From the NCBI RefSeq assembly GCF_041435355.1, contig NZ_CP108442.1, positions 6,260,501-6,324,500 of the forward strand: a DNA stretch of 64,000 bases, in the 5' to 3' direction. Below the pieces are notes generated by a model. That model was not told the origin of the DNA. It made no database searches and saw only the letters and a program-made list of their open reading frames with translations. A program made the translations under genes and the position numbers. Every line of letters begins with the position of its first letter. The stretch's first letter is position 1. Positions 12,672 to 22,238 of this stretch are shown here, in pieces. Source of the DNA: Streptomyces sp. NBC_01276. GTDB lineage: Bacteria; Actinomycetota; Actinomycetes; Streptomycetales; Streptomycetaceae.

Positions 12672-13289
12672 ATGACGACGACTACGGCGGCCGGGGCGGA
12701 TACCGCTCCGCGGACCTACGGCGGGAGCCGGGCGCTCGCCCTGCTGCTGGTGATCACCGGGGCCGCGGGGCTGCTCGCGGCGTGGGTGATCACCATCGAC
12801 AAGTTCAAGCTGCTGGAGGACCCGAACTTCACACCGGGCTGCAGCCTGAACCCCATCGTCTCCTGCGGCAACATCATGAAGAGCGACCAGGCGTCGGCCT
12901 TCGGCTTCCCGAACCCCATGCTGGGGCTGGTCGCCTACGGGATCGTGATCTGCGTCGGCATGAGCATCCTGGCCGGGGCCCGGTTCCGCGGCTGGTACTG
13001 GCTCACCCTGAACGCCGGCACCCTCTTCGGCGTCGGGTTCTGCGCCTGGCTGATGTACCAGTCGCTGTACAACATCAACTCCCTGTGCCTGTGGTGCTGC
13101 CTGGCCTGGGTCGCCACCATCGTCATGTTCTGGTACGTGACCTCGCACAACGTGCGCGAGGGCCTGCTGCCCGCCCCCGCCTGGCTGCGGAGCTTCTTCG
13201 ACGAGTTCACCTGGGTGCTGCCGGTCCTGCACGTCGGGATCATCGGGATGCTGATCCTGACCCGCTGGTGGGACTTCTGGACCTCCTGA
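12672..13289 (+). CDS. vitamin K epoxide reductase (VKOR)-family membrane oxidoreductase
   Basis: 205 residues with about five membrane helices. The active-site CXXC is CLWC (Cys139-Cys142), followed directly by another Cys (143); the shuttle cysteine pair is Cys57 and Cys65 in [10 protein letters not shown]. In actinobacteria such proteins reoxidise DsbA-like enzymes using menaquinone, supporting disulfide formation in exported proteins. I chose the ATG at 12672 because the helix-rich part follows after a short Thr/Ala-rich segment; the SD (GGGCGGG) is weak. Divergent from the ABC operon. Confidence 0.9.
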   Translation: MTTTTAAGADTAPRTYGGSRALALLLVITGAAGLLAAWVITIDKFKLLEDPNFTPGCSLNPIVSCGNIMKSDQASAFGFPNPMLGLVAYGIVICVGMSILAGARFRGWYWLTLNAGTLFGVGFCAWLMYQSLYNINSLCLWCCLAWVATIVMFWYVTSHNVREGLLPAPAWLRSFFDEFTWVLPVLHVGIIGMLILTRWWDFWTS

Positions 13290-13320
13290 GCCGCCGGACC
13301 GCCCTGTCGGTGGCCTCGCA

Positions 13321-13326
13321 TAGGCT
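13321..13326 (+). promoter_or_regulatory. -10 element for a leaderless rarA transcript
   Basis: TAGGCT fits the actinobacterial TANNNT -10 and ends 6 bases before the rarA GTG, so transcription would begin at or next to the start codon. No Shine-Dalgarno sequence is present. No convincing -35. Confidence 0.5.
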
Positions 13327-13332
13327 TCCCGT

Positions 13333-14685
13333 GTGGAACCAGACCTCTTCACCGCAGCCGCCGAGGACCGCCAGGAGAAGGACCCCTCGGCCTCGCCGCT
13401 CGCCGTCCGGATGCGCCCGCGCAACCTGGACGAGGTGGTCGGCCAGCAGCACCTGCTGAAGCCGGGCTCGCCGCTGCGGCGGCTGGTGGGGGAGGGGGCC
13501 GGCGGACCGGCCGGGGCCTCGTCGGTGATCCTCTGGGGACCCCCGGGCATCGGCAAGACCACCCTCGCCTACGTGGTCAGCCAGGCGACGCAGAAGCGGT
13601 TCGTCGAGCTCTCGGCGATCACGGCGGGCGTCAAGGAGGTCCGCGCCGTCATCGAGGGCGCCAAGCGGGCCGCCGGCGGGTACGGCAAGGAGACGGTCCT
13701 CTTCCTCGACGAGATCCACCGCTTCAGCAAGGCGCAGCAGGACTCGCTGCTCCCGGCGGTGGAGAACCGCTGGGTCACCCTGATCGCGGCGACCACCGAG
13801 AACCCGTACTTCTCGATCATCTCCCCGCTGCTGTCGCGTTCCCTGCTGCTCACGCTGGAACCGCTGACGGACGAGGACCTCACGGCGCTCATGCGGCGCG
13901 CGCTCACCGAGGAGCGGGGCCTGGGCGGTGCGGTCACCCTGCCCGCCGACACCGAGGCGCACCTGCTGCGGATCGCCGGGGGCGACGCGCGCCGGGCGCT
14001 GACCGCGCTGGAGGCCGGGGCCGGCTCGGCCATCGCCAAGGGCGAAGAGGAGATCAGCCTCCGGACGCTGGAGGAGACCGTCGACCGGGCGGCCGTCAAG
14101 TACGACCGGGACGGCGACCAGCACTACGACGTGGCGAGCGCGCTGATCAAGTCGATCCGGGGCTCGGACGTGGACGCCGCCCTGCACTACCTGGCCCGGA
14201 TGATCGAGGCGGGGGAGGACCCCCGGTTCATCGCGCGGCGCCTGATGATCTCGGCGAGCGAGGACATCGGCCTCGCCGACCCGACGGCCCTTCCGCTGGC
14301 GGTGGCCGCCGCCCAGGCGGTGGCGATGATCGGCTTCCCCGAGGCCGCGCTGACCCTCTCCCACGCCACCATCGCCCTGGCCCTGGCCCCGAAGTCGAAC
14401 ACCGCGACGACGGCGATCGGCGCCGCGCTGGCCGACGTACGGGCCGGCCTCGCCGGGACCGTGCCGGCCCACCTGCGGGACGGGCACTACAAGGGCGCGG
14501 CGAAGCTGGGGCACGCGGTGGGCTACGTCTACCCGCACGACGTGCCGGGCGCGATCGCCGCGCAGCAGTACGCGCCGGACGAGATCCACGGCAAGCGGTA
14601 CTACGAGCCGACCCGGTACGGGGCGGAAGCGCGCTACGCGGACGTGGTGGAGAAGGTACGGGAGCGGCTGCGCGGCGGATCCTGA
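13333..14685 (+). CDS. rarA: replication-associated recombination protein A (MgsA/RarA AAA+ ATPase)
   Basis: 450 residues. AAA+ core with Walker [10 protein letters not shown] (about 70-78), Walker [17 protein letters not shown] (about 122-137), sensor 1 AATTENP and arginine finger in the [11 protein letters not shown] segment; then the MgsA C-terminal tetramerisation domain ([21 protein letters not shown] onward) and the typical ending [11 protein letters not shown]. Acts at stalled replication forks and single-strand DNA ends. The GTG start has no SD but a -10 hexamer at the right distance for leaderless expression. Confidence 0.95.
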   Translation: MEPDLFTAAAEDRQEKDPSASPLAVRMRPRNLDEVVGQQHLLKPGSPLRRLVGEGAGGPAGASSVILWGPPGIGKTTLAYVVSQATQKRFVELSAITAGVKEVRAVIEGAKRAAGGYGKETVLFLDEIHRFSKAQQDSLLPAVENRWVTLIAATTENPYFSIISPLLSRSLLLTLEPLTDEDLTALMRRALTEERGLGGAVTLPADTEAHLLRIAGGDARRALTALEAGAGSAIAKGEEEISLRTLEETVDRAAVKYDRDGDQHYDVASALIKSIRGSDVDAALHYLARMIEAGEDPRFIARRLMISASEDIGLADPTALPLAVAAAQAVAMIGFPEAALTLSHATIALALAPKSNTATTAIGAALADVRAGLAGTVPAHLRDGHYKGAAKLGHAVGYVYPHDVPGAIAAQQYAPDEIHGKRYYEPTRYGAEARYADVVEKVRERLRGGS

Positions 14686-14727
14686 CCGCCCGGCTCCGCC
14701 CATCGCCGACGGCGCCGCGGCCTGCCC

Positions 14728-15657
14728 TCAGTGAGCGGCGGCCGCGAAGAGGTGGTGCACCGCCCGGCGCAGGCCGCAGACGTCCGCCACCGGCTCCGGG
14801 AAGTCGAAGCGGGCGTCGAAGGAGGAGCGGGCGGCCCCGTCGCCCACGTCCGTGAAGCGCACCCGCAGGCCGAGGCGGTCCAGGGCCAGCGGGACGGCCT
14901 TCAGGCCGGCCGTCGCCCGGGGGCCCAGCAGCCCGCAGAGGTCGGCCACCCGGTCGGCGTGCGCGGCGTGCAGGTGCTGGAGCAGCTCGGCCTCGTGGGC
15001 GGTCATCGGGTCGGGCCGGGCGGCGGCGAGCTCCTCCGGGTCCACGCGCTCGGCACCCCAGAGGTCGTCCACCGAGATCTCGCCGACCTCCAGGCGGAGC
15101 ATCATCCAGGCGGGGCGGGTGGAGCGGGCGTCCCCGGGCGGGTCCGGGAAGTCGGACAGGCCCAGCAGCTCGCCCACCGGCTGCCGTTCGGCGAGCAGCG
15201 CGGCGCAGGCCGCCCGCTCGTCCCCGCGGACAGGCGTCAGCCACCCGGCGAGCCGGGCGCGGCCGCGTATACGATGGGGCACGGACACCGGCGCCACATC
15301 CGTGATCTCGATCACGGCGGTGAGGTCGTCGTCCTGGGCGTGAGCGGCGGCCCTGGCAGCCGCGGATTCCCCGGAAACAAGGAGAATCACGTCCCCGTCC
15401 GGGGTGACGGTCCGTGCGACCGGCGCCCCTTTCCCGAACTCGTCGTGCCCGTGCGTGTCACGAGCACCCGGCAGGGTGAGGGATACTGAGGCGTTGGACT
15501 CTACGAGGGTTCGTACGCGTTCGGCTCCGGTGAGCTGCCGAACGCCTTCCCTGGGACGCGGCTGACCTTGCTTATCGTCGGCGCAAGCGGATTCTGTTTC
15601 GTCTGAATCCGAACTGCGCTGCGCACTGGGCAGGGGGATCCCATGTGGTCGAGACAT
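14728..15657 (-). CDS. DUF2470 domain protein, HugZ-like split-barrel (possible haem-degrading/iron acquisition role)
   Basis: 309 residues. An N-terminal pyridoxamine-phosphate-oxidase-like split barrel (about 50-200, with RVRTLVESNASVSL and VTPDGDVILLVSGES) precedes a DUF2470 domain (about 205-305, with MTAHEAELLQHLHAAHADRV). This order is that of HugZ-type haem utilisation proteins, but I cannot verify haem ligands. ATG at 15657 with GGAGG 6 bases upstream; the frame runs further upstream through the iron box and rpsD start, which I reject as coding. An 18-of-19 match to the DmdR/IdeR iron box covers the predicted transcription start, so the gene should be derepressed when iron is scarce. 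It is divergent from rpsD. Confidence 0.82.
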   Translation of the reverse strand: MSRPHGIPLPSAQRSSDSDETESACADDKQGQPRPREGVRQLTGAERVRTLVESNASVSLTLPGARDTHGHDEFGKGAPVARTVTPDGDVILLVSGESAAARAAAHAQDDDLTAVIEITDVAPVSVPHRIRGRARLAGWLTPVRGDERAACAALLAERQPVGELLGLSDFPDPPGDARSTRPAWMMLRLEVGEISVDDLWGAERVDPEELAAARPDPMTAHEAELLQHLHAAHADRVADLCGLLGPRATAGLKAVPLALDRLGLRVRFTDVGDGAARSSFDARFDFPEPVADVCGLRRAVHHLFAAAAH

Positions 15658-15671
15658 TACGTCCTCCTCGA

Positions 15672-15690
15672 TAAGGTAAGCCTCACCTAA
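15672..15690 (-). promoter_or_regulatory. iron box (DmdR/IdeR/DtxR operator)
   Basis: Minus-strand reading TTAGGTGAGGCTTACCTTA matches the 19-bp actinobacterial consensus TWAGGTWAGSCTWACCTWA at 18 positions; the only departure is G at position 7. It lies 15 bases upstream of the DUF2470 start codon and covers the likely transcription start. Confidence 0.82.
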
Positions 15691-15717
15691 CTTACATGGA
15701 GGTAGGTTCCCCGTGAA
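15689..15717 (-). promoter_or_regulatory. candidate promoter of the DUF2470 gene
   Basis: On the minus strand, TTCACG (15712-15717) and TAAGTT (15689-15694) are separated by 17 bases and resemble -35 and -10 boxes. The -10 abuts the iron box, so repressor binding would block initiation. Confidence 0.5.
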
Positions 15718-16324
15718 CCAGAAGCGACCCAAGGTCAAGAAGTCGCGTGCCCTCGGCATCGCCCTGACGCCGAAGGCTGTCAAGTACTTCGAGGCCCGCC
15801 CCTACCCGCCGGGCGAGCACGGCCGTGGCCGCAAGCAGAACTCGGACTACAAGGTCCGTCTGCTGGAGAAGCAGCGTCTGCGCGCGCAGTACGACATCTC
15901 CGAGCGCCAGATGGCCCGCGCGTACGACCGCGCCAAGAAGGCCGAGGGCAAGACGGGCGAGGCGCTGGTCGTCGAGCTCGAGCGTCGCCTCGACGCCCTG
16001 GTGCTGCGTTCGGGCATCGCCCGCACGATCTACCAGTCCCGCCAGATGGTCGTTCACGGCCACATCGAGGTCAACGGCGCCAAGGTCGACAAGCCGTCGT
16101 TCCGTGTCCGTCCGGACGACGTCATCACCGTGCGCGAGCGCAGCCGCGAGAAGGTTCCGTTCCAGGTTGCCCGTGAGGGTGGCTACGCAGGCGAGGGCGA
16201 GACCCCGCGCTACCTGCAGGTCAACCTGAAGGCCCTGGCCTTCCGCCTGGACCGCGACCCGAACCGCAAGGAAATCCCGGTCATCTGCGACGAGCAGCTC
16301 GTCGTCGAGTACTACGCCCGCTGA
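15713..16324 (+). CDS. rpsD: 30S ribosomal protein S4
   Basis: 203 residues; binds 16S rRNA early in small-subunit assembly. GTG start with GGAGG 10 bases upstream. The N-terminus (NQKRPKVKKSRALGIALTPKAVKYFE) is the basic form without the zinc-binding cysteines of classical S4; the only cysteine is in the C-terminal VICDEQLVVEYYAR. The S4 RNA-binding domain (RRLDALVLRSGIARTIYQSRQMVVHGHIEVNG) is typical. Encoded away from the main ribosomal clusters, as in other Streptomyces. Its upstream region is shared with the iron-boxed DUF2470 promoter. It ends in a shared terminator. Confidence 0.97.
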   Translation: MNQKRPKVKKSRALGIALTPKAVKYFEARPYPPGEHGRGRKQNSDYKVRLLEKQRLRAQYDISERQMARAYDRAKKAEGKTGEALVVELERRLDALVLRSGIARTIYQSRQMVVHGHIEVNGAKVDKPSFRVRPDDVITVRERSREKVPFQVAREGGYAGEGETPRYLQVNLKALAFRLDRDPNRKEIPVICDEQLVVEYYAR

Positions 16325-16351
16325 TCCAGCGGCCGTAGCCTCACAGGCTGG

Positions 16352-18595
16352 TCAGCCCGTCGGTTCCCCCTTGGGGGAGCCGGCGGGCTTCCTGTTTTCC
16401 GGGAGGCCGCCGGGACGGCCCGGTGCGCGGTGCTCCGCCGTGCCGACCGGGCCGGCCGCACCCAGGGCCTCCCCGCCGCGGAGCCCCGGCGGCAGCGGCG
16501 CGGCCGGCAGCGGCTCCGGTGCCCGCAGCGCCCGCTCGACGAGCTCGTCCAGGGACAGGCTCCGGCCGTGCCGCGCGCACGCCGCGTACCGCTCCGCGCC
16601 CAGCAGCTCGCCCGCGCGCTCCCGGCACATCAGCCGCGGGGCGTTGAAGTACCCCGAGCCGAACAGCCGCAGGCCGACCCCGTCCCACATCGGCTCCGCC
16701 GCGCCCTGGAGCAACGCCGCCTCGGCAGCGTGGCCCTCGACCGCCGTGACCAGGGCCAGCAGCTCCACCGCCAGCACCAGGCCGACCAGGTCGCGGAAGG
16801 TGTGGTTGACGCCCACGCACTCGGTCAGCAGCCGCCGCGCCCCGGCCGTGTCCCCCGCGTCCAGGGCCGCGTACGCGAGCACGTAGAGGGCGTACGCCTT
16901 CGTCCAGCGCTCCCCGCGCTCCCCGCAGATGTCCCGGACCTCCTCGCACAGGGCGACCGCCCCCGCCATGTCCCCCTGGAAGGCCAGCGCCATCGCCAGC
17001 TCCACCTGGCACATCAGCACGTTGCTGTTCAGCTCGCCCGTCTCCCGGTACCGCTCCAGGGCCTCGCCCAGCAGTTCCCCGGCGCGGGCCATGTCGTCCG
17101 AGACCAGGGCCAGGCAGCCCATCCGGTGCACCGCGTAGGCCGCCGCCACCCGGTTGCCGGACCGCTCGGCGCCCTCCCGGCACGCGTGCAGCGCGCCCAT
17201 GGAGGGCACCGCGTCCCCCTGGAGCGCGGCGACGTAGCCCAGGACCCACAGCGCCTTGAGCCGCGAGCCCTCGTACTCCTCGTCCGCCGGGCCGGCCTCC
17301 AGGGAGCGGTCCAGCCAGTGCCGGCCCTCGGTGAGCCGCCCGCAGCCCGCCCAGTAGAACCACAGGGTGCCCGCCAGGTACCGGCCCAGGTGCCGCTCCT
17401 CCGGCTCGTCCAGGCAGCACTCCAGTGCGAGCCGCAGGTTCGCCAGCTCGGCCTCCACCAGCGCGGCCACCTCCTGCTGGCGCGGGCTGAACCAGTCCAG
17501 CTCGCACCAGGTGGCCAGCCCCAGGTACCAGTCCCGGTGCCGCCGGCGCAGCCGCCCGGCGTCCCCGAGCGACTCCAGCCAGCCCGCCCCGTAGAGACGT
17601 ACGGTCTCCAGCATCCGGTAGCGCACCCCGGCCGGCGTCTCCTCCCGGGCGAGCAGGGACTGGGCCAGCAGCTCCCCGATCAGGTCGAGCACGTCGTCCA
17701 CCGGCAGGTCGGGGCCCCCGCACACGTACTCGACGGCGTCCAGGTCGAACCGCCCGGCGAACACCGACAGCCGGGCCCACAGCAGCCGCTCCGCCGGGGT
17801 GCACAGCTCGTGGCTCCAGCCGATCGCCGTCCGCAGCGCCCGGTGCCGGGGCAGTGCCCCGCGCGTCCCGCCGGTCAGCAGCGCGAAGCGGTCCTCCAGC
17901 CGGGCCAGCACCTGCTCCGGGGAGAGCGCCCGCAGCCGGCCGGCCGCCAGCTCCAGGGCCAGCGGGATCCCGTCGAGCCGGGCGCACAGCTCCGTCAGCG
18001 CCGGCCGGTCCGCCGCCGTCACCGTGAACCCCGGGTCCGCGGCCGTCGCCCGCGCGGTCAGCAGGGCCAGCGCCTGCGAGGGCTCCAGAGGGGCCAGCGG
18101 GAAGGCCGCCTCGCCGTCCACGCCGAGCGGGCGCCGGCCCGCCGCGAGCACCCGCAGGCCGGGGGAGCCGCGCAGCAGCTCCCGTACCAGCCCGGCCGTC
18201 TCCTCCACCAGCTGCTCGAAGCCGTCCAGGACCAGCAGCAGCCTGCGGCCGGCCAGGTGCCCCGCCAGTACGGACCGGGGCGGCCTGGTGGTGTGGTCGG
18301 TCAGCCCGAGCGCCTCGGCCAGCGTGAACTCCAGCAACGCGGGGTCGCGCACCGAGGACAGCTCGGCCAGCCACACCCCGTCGACGTGGCGTTCCCGCGC
18401 TCCCTCGGCGGCGGTCCGGGCCGCGGCGAGGGCCAGCCGGGACTTCCCCACCCCGCCGACCCCGGTCACCGTCACCAGCCGGCAGGACTCCAGCAGGCGC
18501 CCCACCCCGGCGAGCTCCTCACCCCGCCCGACGAAGGTGCTCAGCTCCGCGGGAAGATTGCCGGGCGTCCCCTGCCCCGGGGGTCTGTGTCGCAT
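16352..18595 (-). CDS. STAND-type NTPase with NB-ARC-like and TPR regions, no DNA-binding domain
   Basis: 747 residues from the ATG at 18595 (the frame is open well upstream but overlaps the divergent DUF948 promoter and gene). The start FVGRGEELAGVGRLL leads into Walker A TGVGGVGKSRLAL (about 45-56), Walker B LLLVLDGFEQLVEE (about 119-132), the PLALELAAGRLRALSPEQV arm and the AIGWSHELCTPAERLLWARLSVFAG winged-helix segment, as in AfsR/GutR-like regulators. The C-terminal half is helical with TPR-like repeats (AYAVHRMGCLALVSDDMARAGELL and similar). The usual N-terminal SARP or C-terminal LuxR HTH is absent, so it may act through a protein partner. No SD is evident. Confidence 0.82.
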   Translation of the reverse strand: MRHRPPGQGTPGNLPAELSTFVGRGEELAGVGRLLESCRLVTVTGVGGVGKSRLALAAARTAAEGARERHVDGVWLAELSSVRDPALLEFTLAEALGLTDHTTRPPRSVLAGHLAGRRLLLVLDGFEQLVEETAGLVRELLRGSPGLRVLAAGRRPLGVDGEAAFPLAPLEPSQALALLTARATAADPGFTVTAADRPALTELCARLDGIPLALELAAGRLRALSPEQVLARLEDRFALLTGGTRGALPRHRALRTAIGWSHELCTPAERLLWARLSVFAGRFDLDAVEYVCGGPDLPVDDVLDLIGELLAQSLLAREETPAGVRYRMLETVRLYGAGWLESLGDAGRLRRRHRDWYLGLATWCELDWFSPRQQEVAALVEAELANLRLALECCLDEPEERHLGRYLAGTLWFYWAGCGRLTEGRHWLDRSLEAGPADEEYEGSRLKALWVLGYVAALQGDAVPSMGALHACREGAERSGNRVAAAYAVHRMGCLALVSDDMARAGELLGEALERYRETGELNSNVLMCQVELAMALAFQGDMAGAVALCEEVRDICGERGERWTKAYALYVLAYAALDAGDTAGARRLLTECVGVNHTFRDLVGLVLAVELLALVTAVEGHAAEAALLQGAAEPMWDGVGLRLFGSGYFNAPRLMCRERAGELLGAERYAACARHGRSLSLDELVERALRAPEPLPAAPLPPGLRGGEALGAAGPVGTAEHRAPGRPGGLPENRKPAGSPKGEPTG
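16354..16389. terminator. 17-bp hairpin between rpsD and the STAND ATPase gene
   Basis: Arms 16354-16370 and 16373-16389 pair fully (two G-T pairs in DNA terms) around a 2-base TT loop. It starts within the stop codon of the minus-strand ATPase gene, so part of the ATPase C-terminus is encoded by the hairpin. It is placed to end rpsD transcription 30 bases after its stop. Confidence 0.75.
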
Positions 18596-18743
18596 GGGAC
18601 ACGGAGGGTACTGCTCCGGCTGCGCTGCGTACAAGGCGGGGGCGGTGGGCCGGGAATTGCGGTACTGCGGCCGATCTCCGGCGCGATAGGGTCGGAGGAC
18701 GACTTTTCTCCGTAGGTTTCGCAGATTCAGGGAGCGGTGCAAC

Positions 18744-19196
18744 GTGTCCGGTGGAGAGGTGGCCGGGATCCTCGTGGCCGTCTTCTGGGCCATCCTGGTC
18801 TCCTTCCTCGCCGTGGTGCTGGTGAGGCTCGCCCAGGTGCTCAAGGCGACGACCAAGCTGGTCGCCGACGTGACCGAGCAGGCCGTTCCGCTGCTGGCGG
18901 ACGCCTCGACCACCGTCCGCTCCGCGCGCACGCAGCTCGACCGCGTCGACGCCATCGCGAGCGACGTGCAGGAGGTCACCTCCAACGCCTCCGCCCTGTC
19001 CTCCACCGTGGCCTCCACCTTCGGAGGGCCGCTGGTCAAGGTCGCGGCCTTCGGCTACGGCGTCCGCAAGGCCCTGGGCAGGACGGAGGACGTGCCGCAG
19101 AAGACATCCCGGCGCACCCGGAGTGACGGCGGCAGCCGTACCGTGATCGTCGGCCGCACGGTGCCGTCGGCCCGGCGCCGGAAGCAGAAGGGCTGA
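18744..19196 (+). CDS. DUF948 membrane protein
   Basis: 150 residues: an N-terminal membrane helix (about 5-28, ILVAVFWAILVSFLAVVLVRL), a helical stalk with ALSSTVASTF, and a basic C-terminus (RRTRSDGGSRT, RRRKQKG). DUF948 proteins are small actinobacterial and firmicute membrane proteins without assigned function. GTG start with GGGAG upstream. It begins the run DUF948-small protein-alaS-ruvX-mltG and is likely in that transcript; gap to the next gene is 8 bases. Confidence 0.87.
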   Translation: MSGGEVAGILVAVFWAILVSFLAVVLVRLAQVLKATTKLVADVTEQAVPLLADASTTVRSARTQLDRVDAIASDVQEVTSNASALSSTVASTFGGPLVKVAAFGYGVRKALGRTEDVPQKTSRRTRSDGGSRTVIVGRTVPSARRRKQKG

Positions 19197-19204
19197 GACC
19201 ACCG

Positions 19205-19567
19205 ATGTTCCGCCGAGCCTTCTGGTTCACCGCAGGCGCCGCCGCCGGCGTGTGGGCCACCACCAAGGTCAACCGGCAGCTGAAGAAGCTGACGCCGGAG
19301 AGCCTCGCGGCCCAGGCCGCCGACAAGGCCGTGGAGGCGGGTCACCGCCTCAAGGACTTCGCCCTCGACGTCAAGGCGGGAATGACGCAGCGCGAGGGCG
19401 AGCTGAACGACGTACTGGGCCTGACCCAGGACCCCGATCGCCCCGACAACGTCACCGCCCTCCCCGGGCCGCGGCGGCTGCGGGCCATCGCGCACGACCC
19501 GCACGACCAGACCACCCACCGTCCGAACCACTCGGCGGTTACGTACAACCGGAATGAGGACCACTGA
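19205..19567 (+). CDS. small conserved actinobacterial protein (DUF6167-like) upstream of alaS
   Basis: 120 residues. Short hydrophobic start ([21 protein letters not shown]) followed by a charged helix ([35 protein letters not shown]) and a polar tail. The hydrophobic stretch could be a weak membrane anchor or amphipathic helix. No enzymatic motif. Its stop overlaps the alaS start by one base (TGATG), implying coupled translation with alaS. From memory, homologues occupy this position in other Streptomyces; function unknown. Confidence 0.8.
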   Translation: MFRRAFWFTAGAAAGVWATTKVNRQLKKLTPESLAAQAADKAVEAGHRLKDFALDVKAGMTQREGELNDVLGLTQDPDRPDNVTALPGPRRLRAIAHDPHDQTTHRPNHSAVTYNRNEDH

Positions 19568-22236
19568 TGGAGTCGGCTGAAATCCGCCGCCGCTGGCTGA
19601 GCTTCTTCGAGGAGCGCGGTCACACCGTTGTCCCTTCGGCGTCGCTCATCGCGGACGACCCGACTCTGCTGCTGGTCAACGCCGGCATGGTCCCCTTCAA
19701 GCCGTACTTCCTCGGCGAGACCAAGCCCCCGGCCCCCCGCGCCACCAGCGTGCAGAAGTGCGTCCGCACCCCGGACATCGAAGAGGTGGGCAAGACCACC
19801 CGCCACGGCACGTTCTTCCAGATGTGCGGCAACTTCTCCTTCGGGGACTACTTCAAGGAAGGCGCCATCAAGTACGCCTGGGAGCTGCTCACCGGCTCCG
19901 TGGCGGACGGCGGCTACGGCCTGGAGCCGGAGAAGCTCTGGATCACCGTCTACCTCGACGACGACGAGGCCGAGACGATCTGGCGCGACGTCATCGGCGT
20001 CCCCGCCGAGCGCATCCAGCGCCTGGGCAAGAAGGACAACTTCTGGTCCATGGGCGTCCCCGGCCCCTGCGGCCCGTGCTCCGAGATCAACTACGACCGC
20101 GGCCCCGAGTTCGGCGTCGAGGGCGGCCCGGCCGTCAACGACGAGCGCTACGTGGAGATCTGGAACCTGGTCTTCATGCAGTACGAGCGCGGTGCGGGCG
20201 ACGGGAAGGAAGACTTCCCGATCCTCGGCGACCTGCCCTCGAAGAACATCGACACCGGTCTCGGCCTCGAACGCCTCGCGATGATCCTGCAGGGCGTGCA
20301 GAACATGTACGAGACCGACACCCTGCGCGTGGTCATGGACAAGGCCACCGAGCTGACCGGCGTGCAGTACGGCGCCGCCCAGGGCACCGACGTCTCGATG
20401 CGCGTGGTCGCCGACCACATCCGCACCTCCGTCATGCTCATCGGCGACGGCGTCACCCCCGGCAACGAGGGCCGCGGCTACGTGCTGCGCCGCATCATGC
20501 GCCGCGCCATCCGCAACATGCGCCTCATGGGCGCCACCGGCCCGGTCGTCCAGGACCTCGTCGACGTGGTGATCGACACGATGGGGCAGCAGTACCCGGA
20601 GCTGGTCACCGACCGCAGGCGCATCGAGACCGTCGCGCTCGCCGAAGAGGCCGCCTTCCTCAAGGCCGTCAAGGGCGGCACGAACATCCTCGACACCGCC
20701 GTGAGCGAGACCAAGGCCTCCGGCGGCACGGTCCTCTCCGGCGACAAGGCGTTCCTGCTCCACGACACCTGGGGCTTCCCGATCGACCTCACCCTGGAGA
20801 TGGCCGCCGAGCAGGGCCTCTCCGTGGACGAGCCCGGCTTCCGCCGCCTGATGCAGGAGCAGCGCGACCGGGCCAAGGCCGACGCCAAGGCCAAGAAGAC
20901 CGGCCACGCGGACATGTCCGCCTACCGGGAGATCGCCGACGGCTCCGGCGCCACCGAGTTCACCGGCTACGCCACCACCCAGGGCGAGTCCACCGTCGTC
21001 GGCCTGCTGGTCAACGGCGTCTCCGCGCCCGCCGCCTCCGAGGGCGACGAGGTCGAGGTCGTCCTCGACCGCACCCCCTTCTACGCCGAGGGCGGCGGCC
21101 AGCTCGCCGACCAGGGCCGCATCAAGCTCGACTCCGGCGCCGTCATCGTCGTCCGCGACGTCCAGCAGCCGGTCCCGGGCGTCTCCGTGCACAAGGGATC
21201 CGTCCAGGTCGGCGAGGTGACGGTGGGCGCCTCCGCGTACGCCGCCATCGACATCAACCGCCGCCGGGCCATCGCCCGCGCCCACTCGGCCACGCACCTG
21301 ACCCACCAGGCGCTGCGCGACGCCCTCGGCCCCACGGCCGCCCAGGCCGGTTCCGAGAACAGCCCCGGCCGCTTCCGCTTCGACTTCGGCTCCCCGAACG
21401 CCGTTCCCGGCACGGTCCTCACCGACGTCGAGCAGAAGATCAACGACGTGCTCTCCCGCGAGCTCGACGTCACCGCCGAGATCATGAGCATCGACGAGGC
21501 GAAGAAGCAGGGCGCCATCGCCGAGTTCGGCGAGAAGTACGGCGAGCGCGTGCGCGTCGTGACCATCGGCGACTTCTCCAAGGAGCTGTGCGGCGGCACG
21601 CACGTCGGCAACACCGCCCAGCTGGGCCTGGTGAAGCTGCTCGGCGAGTCCTCCATCGGCTCCGGCGTGCGCCGCGTCGAGGCCCTCGTCGGCGTGGACG
21701 CGTACAACTTCCTCGCCAAGGAGCACACGGTCGTCGCCCAGCTCCAGGAGCTGGTCAAGGGCCGCCCGGAGGAGCTGCCCGAGAAGATCGCCTCCATGCT
21801 CGGCAAGCTGAAGGACGCCGAGAAGGAGATCGAGAAGTTCCGCGCGGAGAAGGTCCTCCAGGCCGCCGCCGGTCTGGCCGCGGGCGCCCAGGACATCCGC
21901 GGCGTCGCCCTCGTCGTCGGCACCGTCCCGGACGGCACCGGCGCCGACGACCTGCGCAAGCTGGTCCTCGACGTCCGTGGCCGCATCCAGGGCGACCGCC
22001 CGGCCGTCGTGGCCCTCTTCACCACGGCGAACGACCGTCCGCTGACCGTCATCGCCACCAACGAGGCGGCCCGCGAGCGCGGGCTCAAGGCCGGTGACCT
22101 GGTCCGTACCGCCGCCAAGACCCTCGGTGGCGGCGGTGGCGGCAAGCCGGACGTGGCCCAGGGCGGCGGCCAGAACCCGGCCGCCATCCCCGAGGCCATC
22201 AGCGCCGTCGAGCGCCTCGTCGTCGAGACGGTCTGA
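19567..22236 (+). CDS. alaS: alanyl-tRNA synthetase
   Basis: 889 residues. The class II core is at the N-terminus ([21 protein letters not shown], the [23 protein letters not shown] motif 2 region, LGLERLAMI motif 3), the editing domain carries HSATHL (about 573-578) and the metal motif CGGTHVGN (about 675-682), and the C-terminal DHHA1-like C-Ala domain ends after a [15 protein letters not shown] stretch. Charges tRNA-Ala and clears mischarged Ser/Gly. ATG start overlapping the previous stop. Confidence 0.98.
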   Translation: MESAEIRRRWLSFFEERGHTVVPSASLIADDPTLLLVNAGMVPFKPYFLGETKPPAPRATSVQKCVRTPDIEEVGKTTRHGTFFQMCGNFSFGDYFKEGAIKYAWELLTGSVADGGYGLEPEKLWITVYLDDDEAETIWRDVIGVPAERIQRLGKKDNFWSMGVPGPCGPCSEINYDRGPEFGVEGGPAVNDERYVEIWNLVFMQYERGAGDGKEDFPILGDLPSKNIDTGLGLERLAMILQGVQNMYETDTLRVVMDKATELTGVQYGAAQGTDVSMRVVADHIRTSVMLIGDGVTPGNEGRGYVLRRIMRRAIRNMRLMGATGPVVQDLVDVVIDTMGQQYPELVTDRRRIETVALAEEAAFLKAVKGGTNILDTAVSETKASGGTVLSGDKAFLLHDTWGFPIDLTLEMAAEQGLSVDEPGFRRLMQEQRDRAKADAKAKKTGHADMSAYREIADGSGATEFTGYATTQGESTVVGLLVNGVSAPAASEGDEVEVVLDRTPFYAEGGGQLADQGRIKLDSGAVIVVRDVQQPVPGVSVHKGSVQVGEVTVGASAYAAIDINRRRAIARAHSATHLTHQALRDALGPTAAQAGSENSPGRFRFDFGSPNAVPGTVLTDVEQKINDVLSRELDVTAEIMSIDEAKKQGAIAEFGEKYGERVRVVTIGDFSKELCGGTHVGNTAQLGLVKLLGESSIGSGVRRVEALVGVDAYNFLAKEHTVVAQLQELVKGRPEELPEKIASMLGKLKDAEKEIEKFRAEKVLQAAAGLAAGAQDIRGVALVVGTVPDGTGADDLRKLVLDVRGRIQGDRPAVVALFTTANDRPLTVIATNEAARERGLKAGDLVRTAAKTLGGGGGGKPDVAQGGGQNPAAIPEAISAVERLVVETV

Positions 22237-22238
22237 CG

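Noticed and set aside
18596..19039. N-terminal extension of the STAND ATPase frame to 19039
   Set aside because: It would run through the divergent DUF948 gene; the Ser/Thr/Ala-rich translation looks like shadow sequence.
19342..21726. 794-codon minus-strand open frame opposite alaS
   Set aside because: Shadow frame with biased composition and no recognisable domain.
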